Shown: positions 7,852-16,508 of the stretch, piece by piece
Layout: every line of letters starts with the position of its first letter
Numbering within the stretch: the first letter of the stretch is position 1
Assembly (NCBI RefSeq): GCF_004307995.1
Contig: NZ_SIRE01000016.1
Span: forward strand, 1 to 64,000
Source of the DNA: Paenibacillus thalictri
Lineage (GTDB): Bacteria > Bacillota > Bacilli > Paenibacillales > NBRC-103111
Length of the DNA: 64,000 bases
Direction: 5' to 3'
Notes under the pieces: model-generated
What the model was told of the DNA's origin: nothing
Databases searched by the model: none
What the model saw: only the letters and a program-made list of their open reading frames with translations
Made by a program: the position numbers and the translations under genes

Positions 7852-8823
7852 ATGAGCGACCCGGCCGAATCGATTCGCGAAGGACATGCGCGGCCGCAGC
7901 AAGCGTTTCCCGGCACAGTTCAACAAAACGTCATTATCCCTGTCCCCGAGCCGTTCCATTTTCAGATGAACTTGGACTATTTATCCCGCTCCGACAACGA
8001 GTGCATGTTTCATGTTCAAAACGATAAGTTATACAAGCTGGTACCGTACGGTGAAAAACAAATGGAGCACGCGTTGATTGAAATCAGCGCCGGACAAGGT
8101 CATTCGCTGAACATCCGGTTCCTCGGCGACGTTCCGCCTTCCGAGGCTTGCCGGTTGGCTGCGGTCCGTTACGTGCAGATTTGGTTCGATTTCGATACGG
8201 ACCTTAACCCGTTCTACCGGATGGCCAACCGCGACCCTCTGCTAAAAGAAACTGTAAAACGGTTCCGCGGCCTCAGGCTCATCGGCATTCCCGATTTGTT
8301 CGAAGCTTTATGCTGGGGAATACTTGGACAACAGATCAATCTGCCTTTTGCTTATACGTTAAAAAGAAGATTTGTAGAGCAGTTCGGTCACAGCGTGAGC
8401 GGCGGCGGCCATGAGCTGTGGCAATTTCCGGCACCGGAGATCATAGCCGGTCTAGAGGCCGAACAGTTGACCCGCTTGCAGATCACAAACCGCAAAGCCG
8501 AATATTTGATCGGCGTTGCCGCGCTGATCGCCGAAGGGAAGCTGAGTAAGCCGATGCTGCAGCAGGAGCCCGATTTTGCGGCGGCGGTTAAACGGCTCAC
8601 AGCAATCCGCGGCATCGGCCCGTGGACGGCTCATTATGTATGCATGAGATGCCTCCGGGTGCCTTCCGCTTTTCCTATTGAAGATGTCGGTTTGCACAAT
8701 GCGATCAAGCTGATGCTCTCCATGGAACGCAAGCCGACGCTGGACGAGATTCGTCAGCTGGCCCAAGCTTGGACCGGCTGGGAAGCTTACGCCACATTTT
8801 ATTTATGGAGAATGCTTTATTGA
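7852..8823 (+). CDS. AlkA-type DNA-3-methyladenine glycosylase
   Basis: The 323-residue protein has an AlkA-like N-terminal domain and a HhH-GPD domain. The hairpin and helix are seen at LTAIRGIGPWTAHYVCMRCL and the catalytic Asp in FPIEDVGLHNAI; LGQQINLPFAYTLKRR is the helix before the hairpin. The family excises alkylated bases such as 3-methyladenine and hypoxanthine. The ATG at 7852 has AAAGGA 11 bases upstream; a second ATG at 7840 overlaps that site. The gene is divergent from polA, so two DNA repair transcripts leave the same 160-bp region. Confidence 0.9.
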   Translation: MSDPAESIREGHARPQQAFPGTVQQNVIIPVPEPFHFQMNLDYLSRSDNECMFHVQNDKLYKLVPYGEKQMEHALIEISAGQGHSLNIRFLGDVPPSEACRLAAVRYVQIWFDFDTDLNPFYRMANRDPLLKETVKRFRGLRLIGIPDLFEALCWGILGQQINLPFAYTLKRRFVEQFGHSVSGGGHELWQFPAPEIIAGLEAEQLTRLQITNRKAEYLIGVAALIAEGKLSKPMLQQEPDFAAAVKRLTAIRGIGPWTAHYVCMRCLRVPSAFPIEDVGLHNAIKLMLSMERKPTLDEIRQLAQAWTGWEAYATFYLWRMLY

Positions 8824-8889
8824 GGGGTGATCTCCAGGGCCCGCGCATAAACTGAATTAGAGGCCAGCATAAGGGCGGAGGTGGAGAAG

Positions 8890-9642
8890 GTGAAACCTTT
8901 ATTTACACCATCACACAAAAAAGTGTTGTTTTTTGACGTTAATCAGACGATTGTCGCCAGATCGCTCAGTTTCGAGGACGGTTTTAAGGAAACATGGCGA
9001 GAATATACGGCCCGCATGGATACCGAGGATGCGGAAGAATGGAATGAAAACGCGGTGTATGTAAAATACAGGACGGCGTGGCAGGCCCGCGACAAGATGA
9101 AGCAGCCGGGTTCGGATAAACAGGAGCTGCAAGAAATGGCGCTGCGTGAAGCCGTACGCGATGCCGGGCTGATCGTTCACAAATCGTTCGCCCGCGATTT
9201 TTTTCAGCATATCAGAACAAAGCAGCACCGGTCCAAAACGCTTGTCCCTCACGTGCTGGAAACACTGCAAACGTTATCCCCCCACTACACGCTGGCAATC
9301 ATATCGAACAGCCGCAAGGAAGATATCGAAGCGCTGATCCGCAGGTTCGATCTGCAGCGTTTCTTCCCGGGGGAACGCTGCTTCACAGCCGTAAAGCTGG
9401 CGGAGAAAAAACCGAACGCCTCGTTGTTTAAATTTGCGATGAAATCGCTCGGCGTTTCTCCATCCCAATGCGTGATGATCGGCAATTCCTACCGCAACGA
9501 CATTTGCGGCGCATGGAAAGCGGGTATCGACGCCGTCTGGCTGCAGCGGAACGTCCCCAAGAAGAGCATCCCGCCAAGGCGAAACCAGAAGAAGCTGACC
9601 GTCATCAAGCAATTCGAGCAGCTTCTCGATCTGTTTAAGTAA
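8890..9642 (+). CDS. HAD-superfamily hydrolase, haloacid-dehalogenase-like
   Basis: This 250-residue protein has the four HAD motifs: FFDVNQT (nucleophile Asp at about residue 16), AIISNSRKED (motif II), a Lys before PNASLFKFA (motif III), and GNSYRNDICGAWKAG (motif IV). The second Asp of the usual D-x-D is replaced by Asn, as in part of the type II haloacid-dehalogenase-like group, so simple phosphatase activity should not be assumed. The cap between motifs I and II is large and charged. I prefer the GTG at 8890, 8 bases after GGAGG, over the GTG at 8881. Its last 8 bp overlap the convergent EAL/GGDEF gene. The substrate is unknown. Confidence 0.75.
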   Translation: MKPLFTPSHKKVLFFDVNQTIVARSLSFEDGFKETWREYTARMDTEDAEEWNENAVYVKYRTAWQARDKMKQPGSDKQELQEMALREAVRDAGLIVHKSFARDFFQHIRTKQHRSKTLVPHVLETLQTLSPHYTLAIISNSRKEDIEALIRRFDLQRFFPGERCFTAVKLAEKKPNASLFKFAMKSLGVSPSQCVMIGNSYRNDICGAWKAGIDAVWLQRNVPKKSIPPRRNQKKLTVIKQFEQLLDLFK

Positions 9643-11458
9643 GGGCCGCCACGCCGCCGGCAGCCCGTCCATCGCCATTGCTGCCGAGATTTCCCATAAA
9701 ATAAACGCTGCCTTGCTTCGATTTCGATTGTTTCTTCAAACGGGCCGCCGCCTGCGAAATCTGGTCCATCGTCACAGGTGTGCGGCATTCGCAGATGACA
9801 ACGGACAGTGAAATTGTGACCCCTTCGCTATCCAGCTTTTTGCCGCTGCGATCCTCCACATACGTCCAATCCTCCGGATCATAGAACATGCTGACACCGG
9901 CGTCGAACCTGCGGATCATTTCCTTGCACAGCGCTTCCGGCCCTGCCGTTCCGGACATGACTATGAAGTCGTCGCCCCCGACATGTCCGACAAAGTCGTA
10001 CGGATTACCGCATACCGTAATCGCCTGTTGCAGCACATCCGCGGTAAATTGAATCAGCTGATCTCCTTTTTTGAACCCATACCGGTCATTGAACCATTTA
10101 AAATAATCCAAATCGGCATAAATGACGGTAAAACTTTCACCGGTCCCCAGCCGCTTATTCAGCTCGCGATGAATGGGAATGTTGCCCGGCAGGCCCGTGA
10201 GCGGGCTTGCCATCTTGGCGCTTTCCATGCGGGCGTTCGTAATGCATTCGAGAATCGAGCGAATCGACGCCACACCGGCCATCTTGCCTTTGTCCGCAAT
10301 GATCACCAGATCGTACAAATTGTTAATGTCCCGCGACGTCGCTTGCAGCGATACCTGCTCAACCGGCATGCCGCAATCCACGATCAGCGGCTGCTTGTCC
10401 ATTACTTGATCGATCGGCCGGTTCCAAAAGAGGGAAAAGCCGTATTGACCGGCAAGCTGCTGAAACAACCGTTCCCGCATAATCAGCCCCACCGGCTGTT
10501 CTCCATCCAATACGACAGCGCCGGTCGCGCTCACATTCATCTTGAAATAACCGGCCACTTCCGAAATCGGCGCTTTGACGGAAAAACAGCGTGCCGGTGT
10601 TCTGAGCTCTCCTATGGACCATGAACCCATCCCATCGTCTACCTTGCGGTGCTGTAAAATCATATGGCTGTGATCGTCATGCAGGCGGACAAACATATCG
10701 TTAGGTCTGCCCAAATAATATCCTTGTCCGAAGTGTACCCCCATGCGGGTCAGCTTCACCAGCTCCTCGGCATCTTCGATGCCTTCGGCAATAATTTGTA
10801 TATTCAGCTTCCCGGCAAAGGTAACCAGCGTTTCTACGATATATTCCTTTGTTTTATTCGTATGAATCGAATGAATCAGCGAACGGTCCACTTTGATATA
10901 ATCGGGGTTTAATTCGGCGATCGCCTGAAGCGACGAGTAACCGGCCCCTGCATCGTCTATCGCAATTTTGTAGCCTTGGTTGCGATAATGCTCCAACACC
11001 CGCTGCGCCAGCGAAAAATCTTCAATGGAACTGCGTTCCGTCAGCTCCAGCACGACGTTGCTCGGCGATAATCCCCGCGCCTGCAGCAGCTCCAGCGTCT
11101 GTCCGGGAACAAACCGGGGATCCTGCAAAATCGAAGCGGAGATGTTCAGAAACAGCATCTGCCGGCGATCGTCAAAACCCGCTCCTTGAATCGCTTTTTC
11201 CCTGGCAATCCTCTCAAGCTGATATAACACGCCTGCGGTTTCCGCATATTGAAACAATGATAGCGGCGATGCAAAAAAGCCCTGTTTTGGTCCTCGCGTT
11301 AATGCCTCGTACCCAAGTACGCCGGCATCATTTAAGGAAACAATGGGCTGATACACCGTATGAATTTTTTTATTATGCAGAATGTCCCAGAATTGCTCGC
11401 TTTGCTGTAAGGAGGGATCCAAGCTGCCGCTCTCCGTCTGTGCCATTTGTTCGTTCAC
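9635..11458 (-). CDS. Cyclic-di-GMP protein with EAL, CBS-pair and GGDEF-like domains
   Basis: The 607-residue protein has no membrane helix. An EAL phosphodiesterase domain (about residues 20-255) keeps GYEALTRG, the NISASIL strand, ELTERS, the DDAGAGYSSL loop and EGIE. A CBS pair follows (about 285-410), then a GGDEF-type domain (about 415-600) with the active-site loop reading VGGDDF instead of GGDEF. It therefore may degrade c-di-GMP, with the CBS region sensing a nucleotide and the GGDDF domain active or regulatory. The GTG at 11458 has AAGGGTG at suitable distance. It is monocistronic and overlaps the HAD gene tail by 8 bp. Confidence 0.9.
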   Translation of the reverse strand: MNEQMAQTESGSLDPSLQQSEQFWDILHNKKIHTVYQPIVSLNDAGVLGYEALTRGPKQGFFASPLSLFQYAETAGVLYQLERIAREKAIQGAGFDDRRQMLFLNISASILQDPRFVPGQTLELLQARGLSPSNVVLELTERSSIEDFSLAQRVLEHYRNQGYKIAIDDAGAGYSSLQAIAELNPDYIKVDRSLIHSIHTNKTKEYIVETLVTFAGKLNIQIIAEGIEDAEELVKLTRMGVHFGQGYYLGRPNDMFVRLHDDHSHMILQHRKVDDGMGSWSIGELRTPARCFSVKAPISEVAGYFKMNVSATGAVVLDGEQPVGLIMRERLFQQLAGQYGFSLFWNRPIDQVMDKQPLIVDCGMPVEQVSLQATSRDINNLYDLVIIADKGKMAGVASIRSILECITNARMESAKMASPLTGLPGNIPIHRELNKRLGTGESFTVIYADLDYFKWFNDRYGFKKGDQLIQFTADVLQQAITVCGNPYDFVGHVGGDDFIVMSGTAGPEALCKEMIRRFDAGVSMFYDPEDWTYVEDRSGKKLDSEGVTISLSVVICECRTPVTMDQISQAAARLKKQSKSKQGSVYFMGNLGSNGDGRAAGGVAALT

Positions 11459-11561
11459 CCATATCACCCTTAAGTCCCAGATTATGTCTGAGATTAGACT
11501 AACATAGGAAATTTATCGCAGTATAAAATTGGCAGAGCCAAGTGTTAACTTTTTGTAAAGT

Positions 11562-12107
11562 TTATTGGAAAATAGCAATGCCGAGCAGCCCGGAAATGCA
11601 TATAATAACAAGCGGATGCATCTTATAACGAAGAATTCCGATTACAAAAACGACAACAAGCGCAAGCGTAACAACAATTTCCCATACCTCGGTGTGGCCG
11701 CTGCTGCTGTTCATCGCGTAACGAATGGCCGCAAATGCGATCAATCCCGTAACGACCGGACGCAGCCCGTAGAACACCGCCTGCACCGTACGATGCTGAT
11801 GGACTTTGTAGAAGAAGGCGGCCAGCAGCACAATAACAATTAATGAAGGAACAATCATGCCTAGTGTAGAGGCAATCGCTCCGGGCAAACCTGCAATGCG
11901 GTAACCGATCAAGGTGGCGCAGTTGGTGGCAATCGGGCCGGGCGACATGCCCGCGATCGCAACGGCATCGATAAATTGCGCTGAGTCCATCCAGCCCCGG
12001 CTCGACACCTCACGTTCGATAACCGGAATCATCGCATATCCGCCGCCAAACGAAACGAAACCTATTTTAAGAAAAGTAATAAATAATGACCAAAGCATGC
12101 CGACCAT
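11562..12107 (-). CDS. Chromate transporter-family protein, second half of a split pair
   Basis: A 181-residue membrane protein with one CHR domain: SFGGGYAMIPVIEREV near the N-terminus, AIAGMSPGPIATNCATLIGYR and about five hydrophobic segments. Single-domain CHR proteins usually occur as adjacent pairs that together equal the two-domain ChrA efflux protein. The partner ends 3 bp upstream (12111). The true substrate of short CHR proteins is often unproven, so chromate export is a family-level call. Confidence 0.88.
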   Translation of the reverse strand: MVGMLWSLFITFLKIGFVSFGGGYAMIPVIEREVSSRGWMDSAQFIDAVAIAGMSPGPIATNCATLIGYRIAGLPGAIASTLGMIVPSLIVIVLLAAFFYKVHQHRTVQAVFYGLRPVVTGLIAFAAIRYAMNSSSGHTEVWEIVVTLALVVVFVIGILRYKMHPLVIICISGLLGIAIFQ

Positions 12108-12110
12108 CCC

Positions 12111-12752
12111 CTATATTCCGTCACCGATGAAATAATCGTCCACTGTGTAGCCGGAAGTTGTTTTGGTAACGCGAACTTTCTTCTGCTTGACTTCCATGCC
12201 GAACCATACCTTGAACTGCACCAACACAACGCCGACGAAAAGTCCAAGCACAATCATCAGGATCGGATGCACATTAAAATCGATCAGCAGAAGCAGCGCT
12301 ACAATGGCCGTCACCAGCGTTGTCTTGTCCTTCACGGCCGATTTGCCCATCCGGTAAGCGGCAATGACGATTAATGCGATAACAGCCGCGTGAATGCCTT
12401 TAAACGCCGCCTCAACCATCGGATTGCTGCGGAACAAGCCAAGCACGAGACTAAATATGAAAATGATCAGGAATGTCGGTAAGCCGATGCCCAGCACTGC
12501 GGCTGATGCGCCCGCGATGCCGGCAAGCCTGTAGCCGATAAACGCCGCCGCGTTGACGCCGATCCCTCCCGGCGCGGAACCTGCAATCGACAGCACATCC
12601 AGCATTTCTTCACTGCTAATCCATTTGCGTTTGGCCACCACTTCTTCTTCGATCACGGGAATCATCGCGTAACCCCCGCCGAACGTAACCGGGCTGATTT
12701 TGAAAAAAGTCCAGAAGATTGGGGCAAGCTGCCCCCATTTTATGCTCCCCAT
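12111..12752 (-). CDS. Chromate transporter-family protein, first half of a split pair
   Basis: A 213-residue membrane protein with the same CHR fold as its neighbour: VTFGGGYAMIPVIEEEV, SIAGSAPGGIGVNAAAFIGYR and several hydrophobic helices, followed by a C-terminal cytosolic tail (about residues 180-213) that the partner lacks. GGTGGGGAC precedes the ATG at 12752. The pair is transcribed together and stands apart from the genes around it. Confidence 0.88.
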   Translation of the reverse strand: MGSIKWGQLAPIFWTFFKISPVTFGGGYAMIPVIEEEVVAKRKWISSEEMLDVLSIAGSAPGGIGVNAAAFIGYRLAGIAGASAAVLGIGLPTFLIIFIFSLVLGLFRSNPMVEAAFKGIHAAVIALIVIAAYRMGKSAVKDKTTLVTAIVALLLLIDFNVHPILMIVLGLFVGVVLVQFKVWFGMEVKQKKVRVTKTTSGYTVDDYFIGDGI

Positions 12753-12944
12753 GTCCCCACCGCTCTCCTCATTGATTGTCTTTATTATACACCACTTAAT
12801 TCCGTTTTGGAATAAACTATTTTACTATTTCTAATACTTTTAAAGAAAAAGGCTATTTTACCGTTGTCTTATCCCCAGTACACAACCTTGTTTTATCCGA
12901 AATGGAATATAGTTTATTTATCTTATCCGAATACTTCTAATTAA

Positions 12945-12979
12945 AAACTCCCGCAAGCTTCTCAGCTTAACGGGAGTTT
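12945..12979 (-). terminator. Intrinsic terminator after the pst-phoU operon
   Basis: AAACTCCCG (12945-12953) and CGGGAGTTT (12971-12979) form a 9-bp stem; on the minus strand it is followed by TTAATTAG. The stretch 12753-12944 holds AT-rich sequence with no gene. Confidence 0.7.
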
Positions 12980-13010
12980 GGGTATGCTCTTAGCACGAAT
13001 GTACTTCATC

Positions 13011-13157
13011 GAAAGGGCTTCGATCAGAAGCTTTTCTTATAATATCAGAATTTATAAGTTTTGAGCGAAGCTCAAGGATTCTGATATTTCAAGAATAAAC
13101 TTCCGCTAAACCGCGGTCGCTCATCCTTGAAGGGCTGCGATAGAAGTTTTTCTTATA
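13011..13157. repeat. Duplicated 30-bp sequence and nested inverted repeats behind phoU
   Basis: GAAAGGGCTTCGATCAGAAG with its TTTTCTTATA tail (13011-13041) recurs as a diverged copy at 13129-13157, and the second copy contains the phoU stop codon. Between them AATATCAGAAT (13041-13051) pairs with ATTCTGATATT (13078-13088) and encloses TTGAG-CGAAG-CTCAA. No protein-coding frame is convincing here. Confidence 0.55.
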
Positions 13158-13812
13158 TATTCAAATCCTTGCGTTTACCGGTCACCATATAAATGACGCC
13201 TTCGCCGATGTTTGTCGTGTGGTCCGCCACCCGCTCCAGGAAGTGGGCTACCAGCAGCAGGCTGGATAACTGACGGTTTTTCGTGATATCCGTAGACATT
13301 AAGCTCACAATATCATTCAGCACGGAGCTGTAAAGCTTATCGACCTCATCATCTTTTTCCGCTAGAGCCGCCGCCTGGTTGACGTCGCGTTCGGTGTAAG
13401 AGAGCAGACTTTCTTTCAGCATGACCTTAACCATGCCAGCCATTTGCGGGATATCCTCAAGCGGTTTAACGAGTTCTTCGCCTTGCAGACGGATCGTGAT
13501 TTTGGCGATATCAACCGCATGATCGGCGATTCTCTCCAAGTCTGTCGCGATTTTGGAAGCCATGCCGATCAATCGCAAATCGCTGGCCATCGGCTGCTGC
13601 AAAGCAATGAGCCGCAAACACCTTTCTTCGATGTCCTGCATCATATCGTCAATTAAATCGTCGGAACCGATGACCTGCCGCGCCCGCTTCTCATCCAGCT
13701 TTGCCAACGATTCTACCGCTTCAAAAATCGCATTTTCGACGAGTGAACCCATTTTCAGCAGCTCGCTTTGAAGCTGCTTTAAAGAATGATGAAAATTTGT
13801 CCGATTATCCAT
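13153..13812 (-). CDS. phoU: Phosphate signalling protein PhoU
   Basis: The 219-residue all-helical protein has the two PhoU repeats. Metal-binding-type motifs are visible in DLIDDMMQDIEERCLRL, TDLERIADHAVDIAKI and FLERVADHTTNIGEGVIYM. PhoU links the Pst transporter to the PhoR sensor and restrains phosphate uptake. It lies 18 bp downstream of pstB and is the last gene of the operon. Confidence 0.96.
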   Translation of the reverse strand: MDNRTNFHHSLKQLQSELLKMGSLVENAIFEAVESLAKLDEKRARQVIGSDDLIDDMMQDIEERCLRLIALQQPMASDLRLIGMASKIATDLERIADHAVDIAKITIRLQGEELVKPLEDIPQMAGMVKVMLKESLLSYTERDVNQAAALAEKDDEVDKLYSSVLNDIVSLMSTDITKNRQLSSLLLVAHFLERVADHTTNIGEGVIYMVTGKRKDLNI

Positions 13813-13830
13813 TGGTAGTAGCTCAGCCCC

Positions 13831-14592
13831 TTATCCGAAACGTCCCGTAATATAGTCTTCCGTCCGTTGATCGGAAGGTGTGGTGAAAATTTTATCCGTT
13901 TTATCGGATTCGACCAAAAACCCGTTTAGGAAAAATGAAGTATAGTCCGAAATCCGCGCCGCCTGCTGCATATTGTGGGTTACGATAATGATCGTATATT
14001 TGTCCTTCAACGTCTGGGTAAGTTCCTCCACCTTCAGCGTGGAAATCGGATCCAGCGCCGAGGTAGGCTCATCCATCAGCAGCACGTCCGGTTCGACGGC
14101 CAGCAGGCGGGCGATGCACAAACGCTGCTGTTGACCGCCGGAAAGTCCAAGCGCGGATTTATTAAGGCGGTCTTTTACTTCATCCCACAGCGCCGCCTGA
14201 ACGAGGCTGCGCTCGACGATTTCGTCAAGCTGGGCTTTTTTCTTCGTACCGTGAATACGCGGACCGTAAGCGACATTTTCGTAAATGCTCATTGGAAAAG
14301 GATTCGGCCGCTGGAATACCATACCTACCCGTTTCCGCAAGGAAACAACGTCTGTCGAAGGATCGTAAATGTCGGTTCCGTCCACATAAATACTTCCGTT
14401 GATGCGCACGCTATCGATCAAATCGTTCATCCGGTTCAGTGTCCTCAAGAACGTCGACTTGCCGCACCCGGATGGGCCGATCAAAGCTACGATATTGTTG
14501 CTTTCAATGGTCAGATCGATATCGTGAAGAGCATGATTTTCTCCGTAAAACAAGTTGCATTTATCCACTTTGATTTTATGTTTAGTAGCCAC
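13831..14592 (-). CDS. pstB: Phosphate ABC transporter ATP-binding protein
   Basis: The 253-residue ATPase of the high-affinity phosphate importer has Walker A (GPSGCGKST), the signature LSGGQQQRLCIARLL and Walker B with LLMDEPTSALDP, plus the PstB-typical IRINGS/YDPSTDVVSLRKRVGMV region. Its C-terminus (EDYITGRFG) is that of PstB. It follows pstA by 3 bp. Confidence 0.97.
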   Translation of the reverse strand: MATKHKIKVDKCNLFYGENHALHDIDLTIESNNIVALIGPSGCGKSTFLRTLNRMNDLIDSVRINGSIYVDGTDIYDPSTDVVSLRKRVGMVFQRPNPFPMSIYENVAYGPRIHGTKKKAQLDEIVERSLVQAALWDEVKDRLNKSALGLSGGQQQRLCIARLLAVEPDVLLMDEPTSALDPISTLKVEELTQTLKDKYTIIIVTHNMQQAARISDYTSFFLNGFLVESDKTDKIFTTPSDQRTEDYITGRFG

Positions 14593-14595
14593 GTG

Positions 14596-15453
14596 TTATT
14601 TCCCCCCGGAAAGTCGTTTTTGCAAAAATCGGCTGGGCAAAGCAATCAGCAGGTTGAAGGCGAGCACAACCAGCAGCAGCAGCGCGGCGCTGCCTTGGGC
14701 AATCTGCTTGGCGTCCGGCACGATCGCTTCGGATTGAACGTACCATAGATGCACCGACAACGTTTCGCCCATCGTCAGCGGATTGAAGTCCGGGAAAAAG
14801 CGGGACACGGAAAGACCGGCTGTATAGATCAGAATCGCCGATTCCCCAAGCGCGCGGCCGGCAACCAGCGTAATTCCCGTAATCAGATTGGGCAAAGCGG
14901 CAGGCAGCAGCACGCTGCGGATCGCCTGCCAGCGGGTGGAGCCAAGAGCCAGCGATGCTTCCCAATACGATTCTGGAACCGAGCGGATCGCTTCCTCCGT
15001 AACCCGGACAAGCACGGGCAAGTTCAGCAGAGAAAGCGTAGCGGCGCCGCCGATAATGGAAAACTTCAAGCCCAGCAAACTGGCGAACACCAGGTATCCG
15101 AACAATCCGAATACGATCGACGGAACGGAAGACAAAGCTTCGACCGAAATGCGGATCAGATCGGTAAATTTATTTTTCTTCGCGTAAATCGATAAGTAGA
15201 TGCCTGCGCTCATGCCGATTGGCACGGAAATGAGCAGCGATAGGAAGAGAATATAGAATGAGTTGAACAACTGCGGGCCCACGCCGCCGCCGGCCATAAT
15301 TTCCTGCGGTTTGCCGGTAATGAAATTCCAGGAAAGCATCGGCAAACCTTCACCTAATATTTTCACAAGAAACCAAGCAAGCAGCAGCATAATCAGTACG
15401 CCGGAGAACCATAGAAAACCGGTTGCCATCCGGTCCTTATGTTTGCTTGTCAT
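14596..15453 (-). CDS. pstA: Phosphate ABC transporter permease PstA
   Basis: The 285-residue inner-membrane subunit has six hydrophobic helices and the permease coupling loop EASLALGSTRWQAIRSVLLP, with GRALGESAILIYTAG shortly after, a PstA-type motif. It overlaps the pstC stop by 4 bp (15450-15453), indicating coupled translation. It forms the channel with PstC. Confidence 0.96.
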   Translation of the reverse strand: MTSKHKDRMATGFLWFSGVLIMLLLAWFLVKILGEGLPMLSWNFITGKPQEIMAGGGVGPQLFNSFYILFLSLLISVPIGMSAGIYLSIYAKKNKFTDLIRISVEALSSVPSIVFGLFGYLVFASLLGLKFSIIGGAATLSLLNLPVLVRVTEEAIRSVPESYWEASLALGSTRWQAIRSVLLPAALPNLITGITLVAGRALGESAILIYTAGLSVSRFFPDFNPLTMGETLSVHLWYVQSEAIVPDAKQIAQGSAALLLLVVLAFNLLIALPSRFLQKRLSGGK

Positions 15454-16382
15454 TTCACTTCACTCCTTTTAGCGACGATTCGAATGACGAGGATAAGGAA
15501 TAAGGAAATGAGCAGCAGCATAAGTGCCATTAAATACAACGTATTGTTCCATGTAGAGCCGTAATTCGTGTTGCCCATGTCTTTGACGATTGCCGTCGTC
15601 AGCACTGTCGTAGAATCAAGCAGCGACTTCGGCATTTGCGGGGAGTTGCCGATAACCATGAAAACTGCCATCGTTTCGCCAATCGCGCGGCCCATGCCCA
15701 AAATGATCGCTGTAAGAATTCCCGGACGCGACGCCGGAAGAATCACCCGCCAAATGGTTTGCCACCGGGTAGCCCCCAGCGCCAATGACGCTTCTTCAAA
15801 ACGCGGCGGCAGCGAGCGAACCGCATCTTCGGAGATGGACAAGATCGTCGGCAATATCATGATCGCCAAGATGATCGCTGCCGGCAAAATCCCGTAACCC
15901 AAACCTTCGTTAAATTTCGCCAAGAAAGGAACAACAACGGTCAATCCGATCAAACCGTAGACGACCGATGGAATGCCGACAAACAGATCGGTTGCCGGCC
16001 GCATAATCTCTCTTACCCAGTTTGGTGCGATTTTTGCCAAAAACACAGCGCCAGCCAAAGCTAGCGGCAGTGAAAGCACAACGGAAAGCAATGTCAGCAG
16101 CAATGTGCTGTATAAAAATGAGAATGCCCCGAATTTATTCTGCGTTGGCGTCCAGTCGTCCGAGAAGAAAAATTCCCATGGCGTGACGCCCTGAAATGCT
16201 TTGACCCCTTGCATACCAACAAACACAATAACGGAAAAAATAATCGCTGATACCAGAATGGCGCTGCCGACGAAGATCAGCTTCATAACTCCGTCGACCC
16301 GATTCTGGCCGCGAGTCCATTTGTTCCTTGCATTCCGATCTTCCGTTCGCTCTTTTGTGACGTTTCCGGCTGTTGTTTCCAC
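15450..16382 (-). CDS. pstC: Phosphate ABC transporter permease PstC
   Basis: The 310-residue permease has an N-terminal hydrophilic segment (about 1-30), six helices, and the coupling loop EEASLALGATRWQTIWRVILP followed by GMGRAIGETMAVFMVIGN. In related genomes pstC follows pstS closely. Here a complete insertion sequence (16509-18203) and a repeat block lie between them, 127 bp before this start codon, so pstC needs its own promoter or read-through from the IS end. Confidence 0.96.
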   Translation of the reverse strand: METTAGNVTKERTEDRNARNKWTRGQNRVDGVMKLIFVGSAILVSAIIFSVIVFVGMQGVKAFQGVTPWEFFFSDDWTPTQNKFGAFSFLYSTLLLTLLSVVLSLPLALAGAVFLAKIAPNWVREIMRPATDLFVGIPSVVYGLIGLTVVVPFLAKFNEGLGYGILPAAIILAIMILPTILSISEDAVRSLPPRFEEASLALGATRWQTIWRVILPASRPGILTAIILGMGRAIGETMAVFMVIGNSPQMPKSLLDSTTVLTTAIVKDMGNTNYGSTWNNTLYLMALMLLLISLFLILVIRIVAKRSEVK

Positions 16383-16508
16383 TATACGGCTGCCCCCTAT
16401 ACAAAACTTGCTTTATTCTTGTTATGGACATTATATTGAATGTTTGTAATCAGAAAACGGGCTGATTGTTAAGGGAATGTAAAATCTAGGACTCCCCCTC
16501 AATCCCCC

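Noticed and set aside
9983..10624. Long plus-strand open frame inside the EAL/GGDEF gene
   Set aside because: It is the reverse-strand shadow of a gene with clear EAL, CBS and GGDEF motifs.
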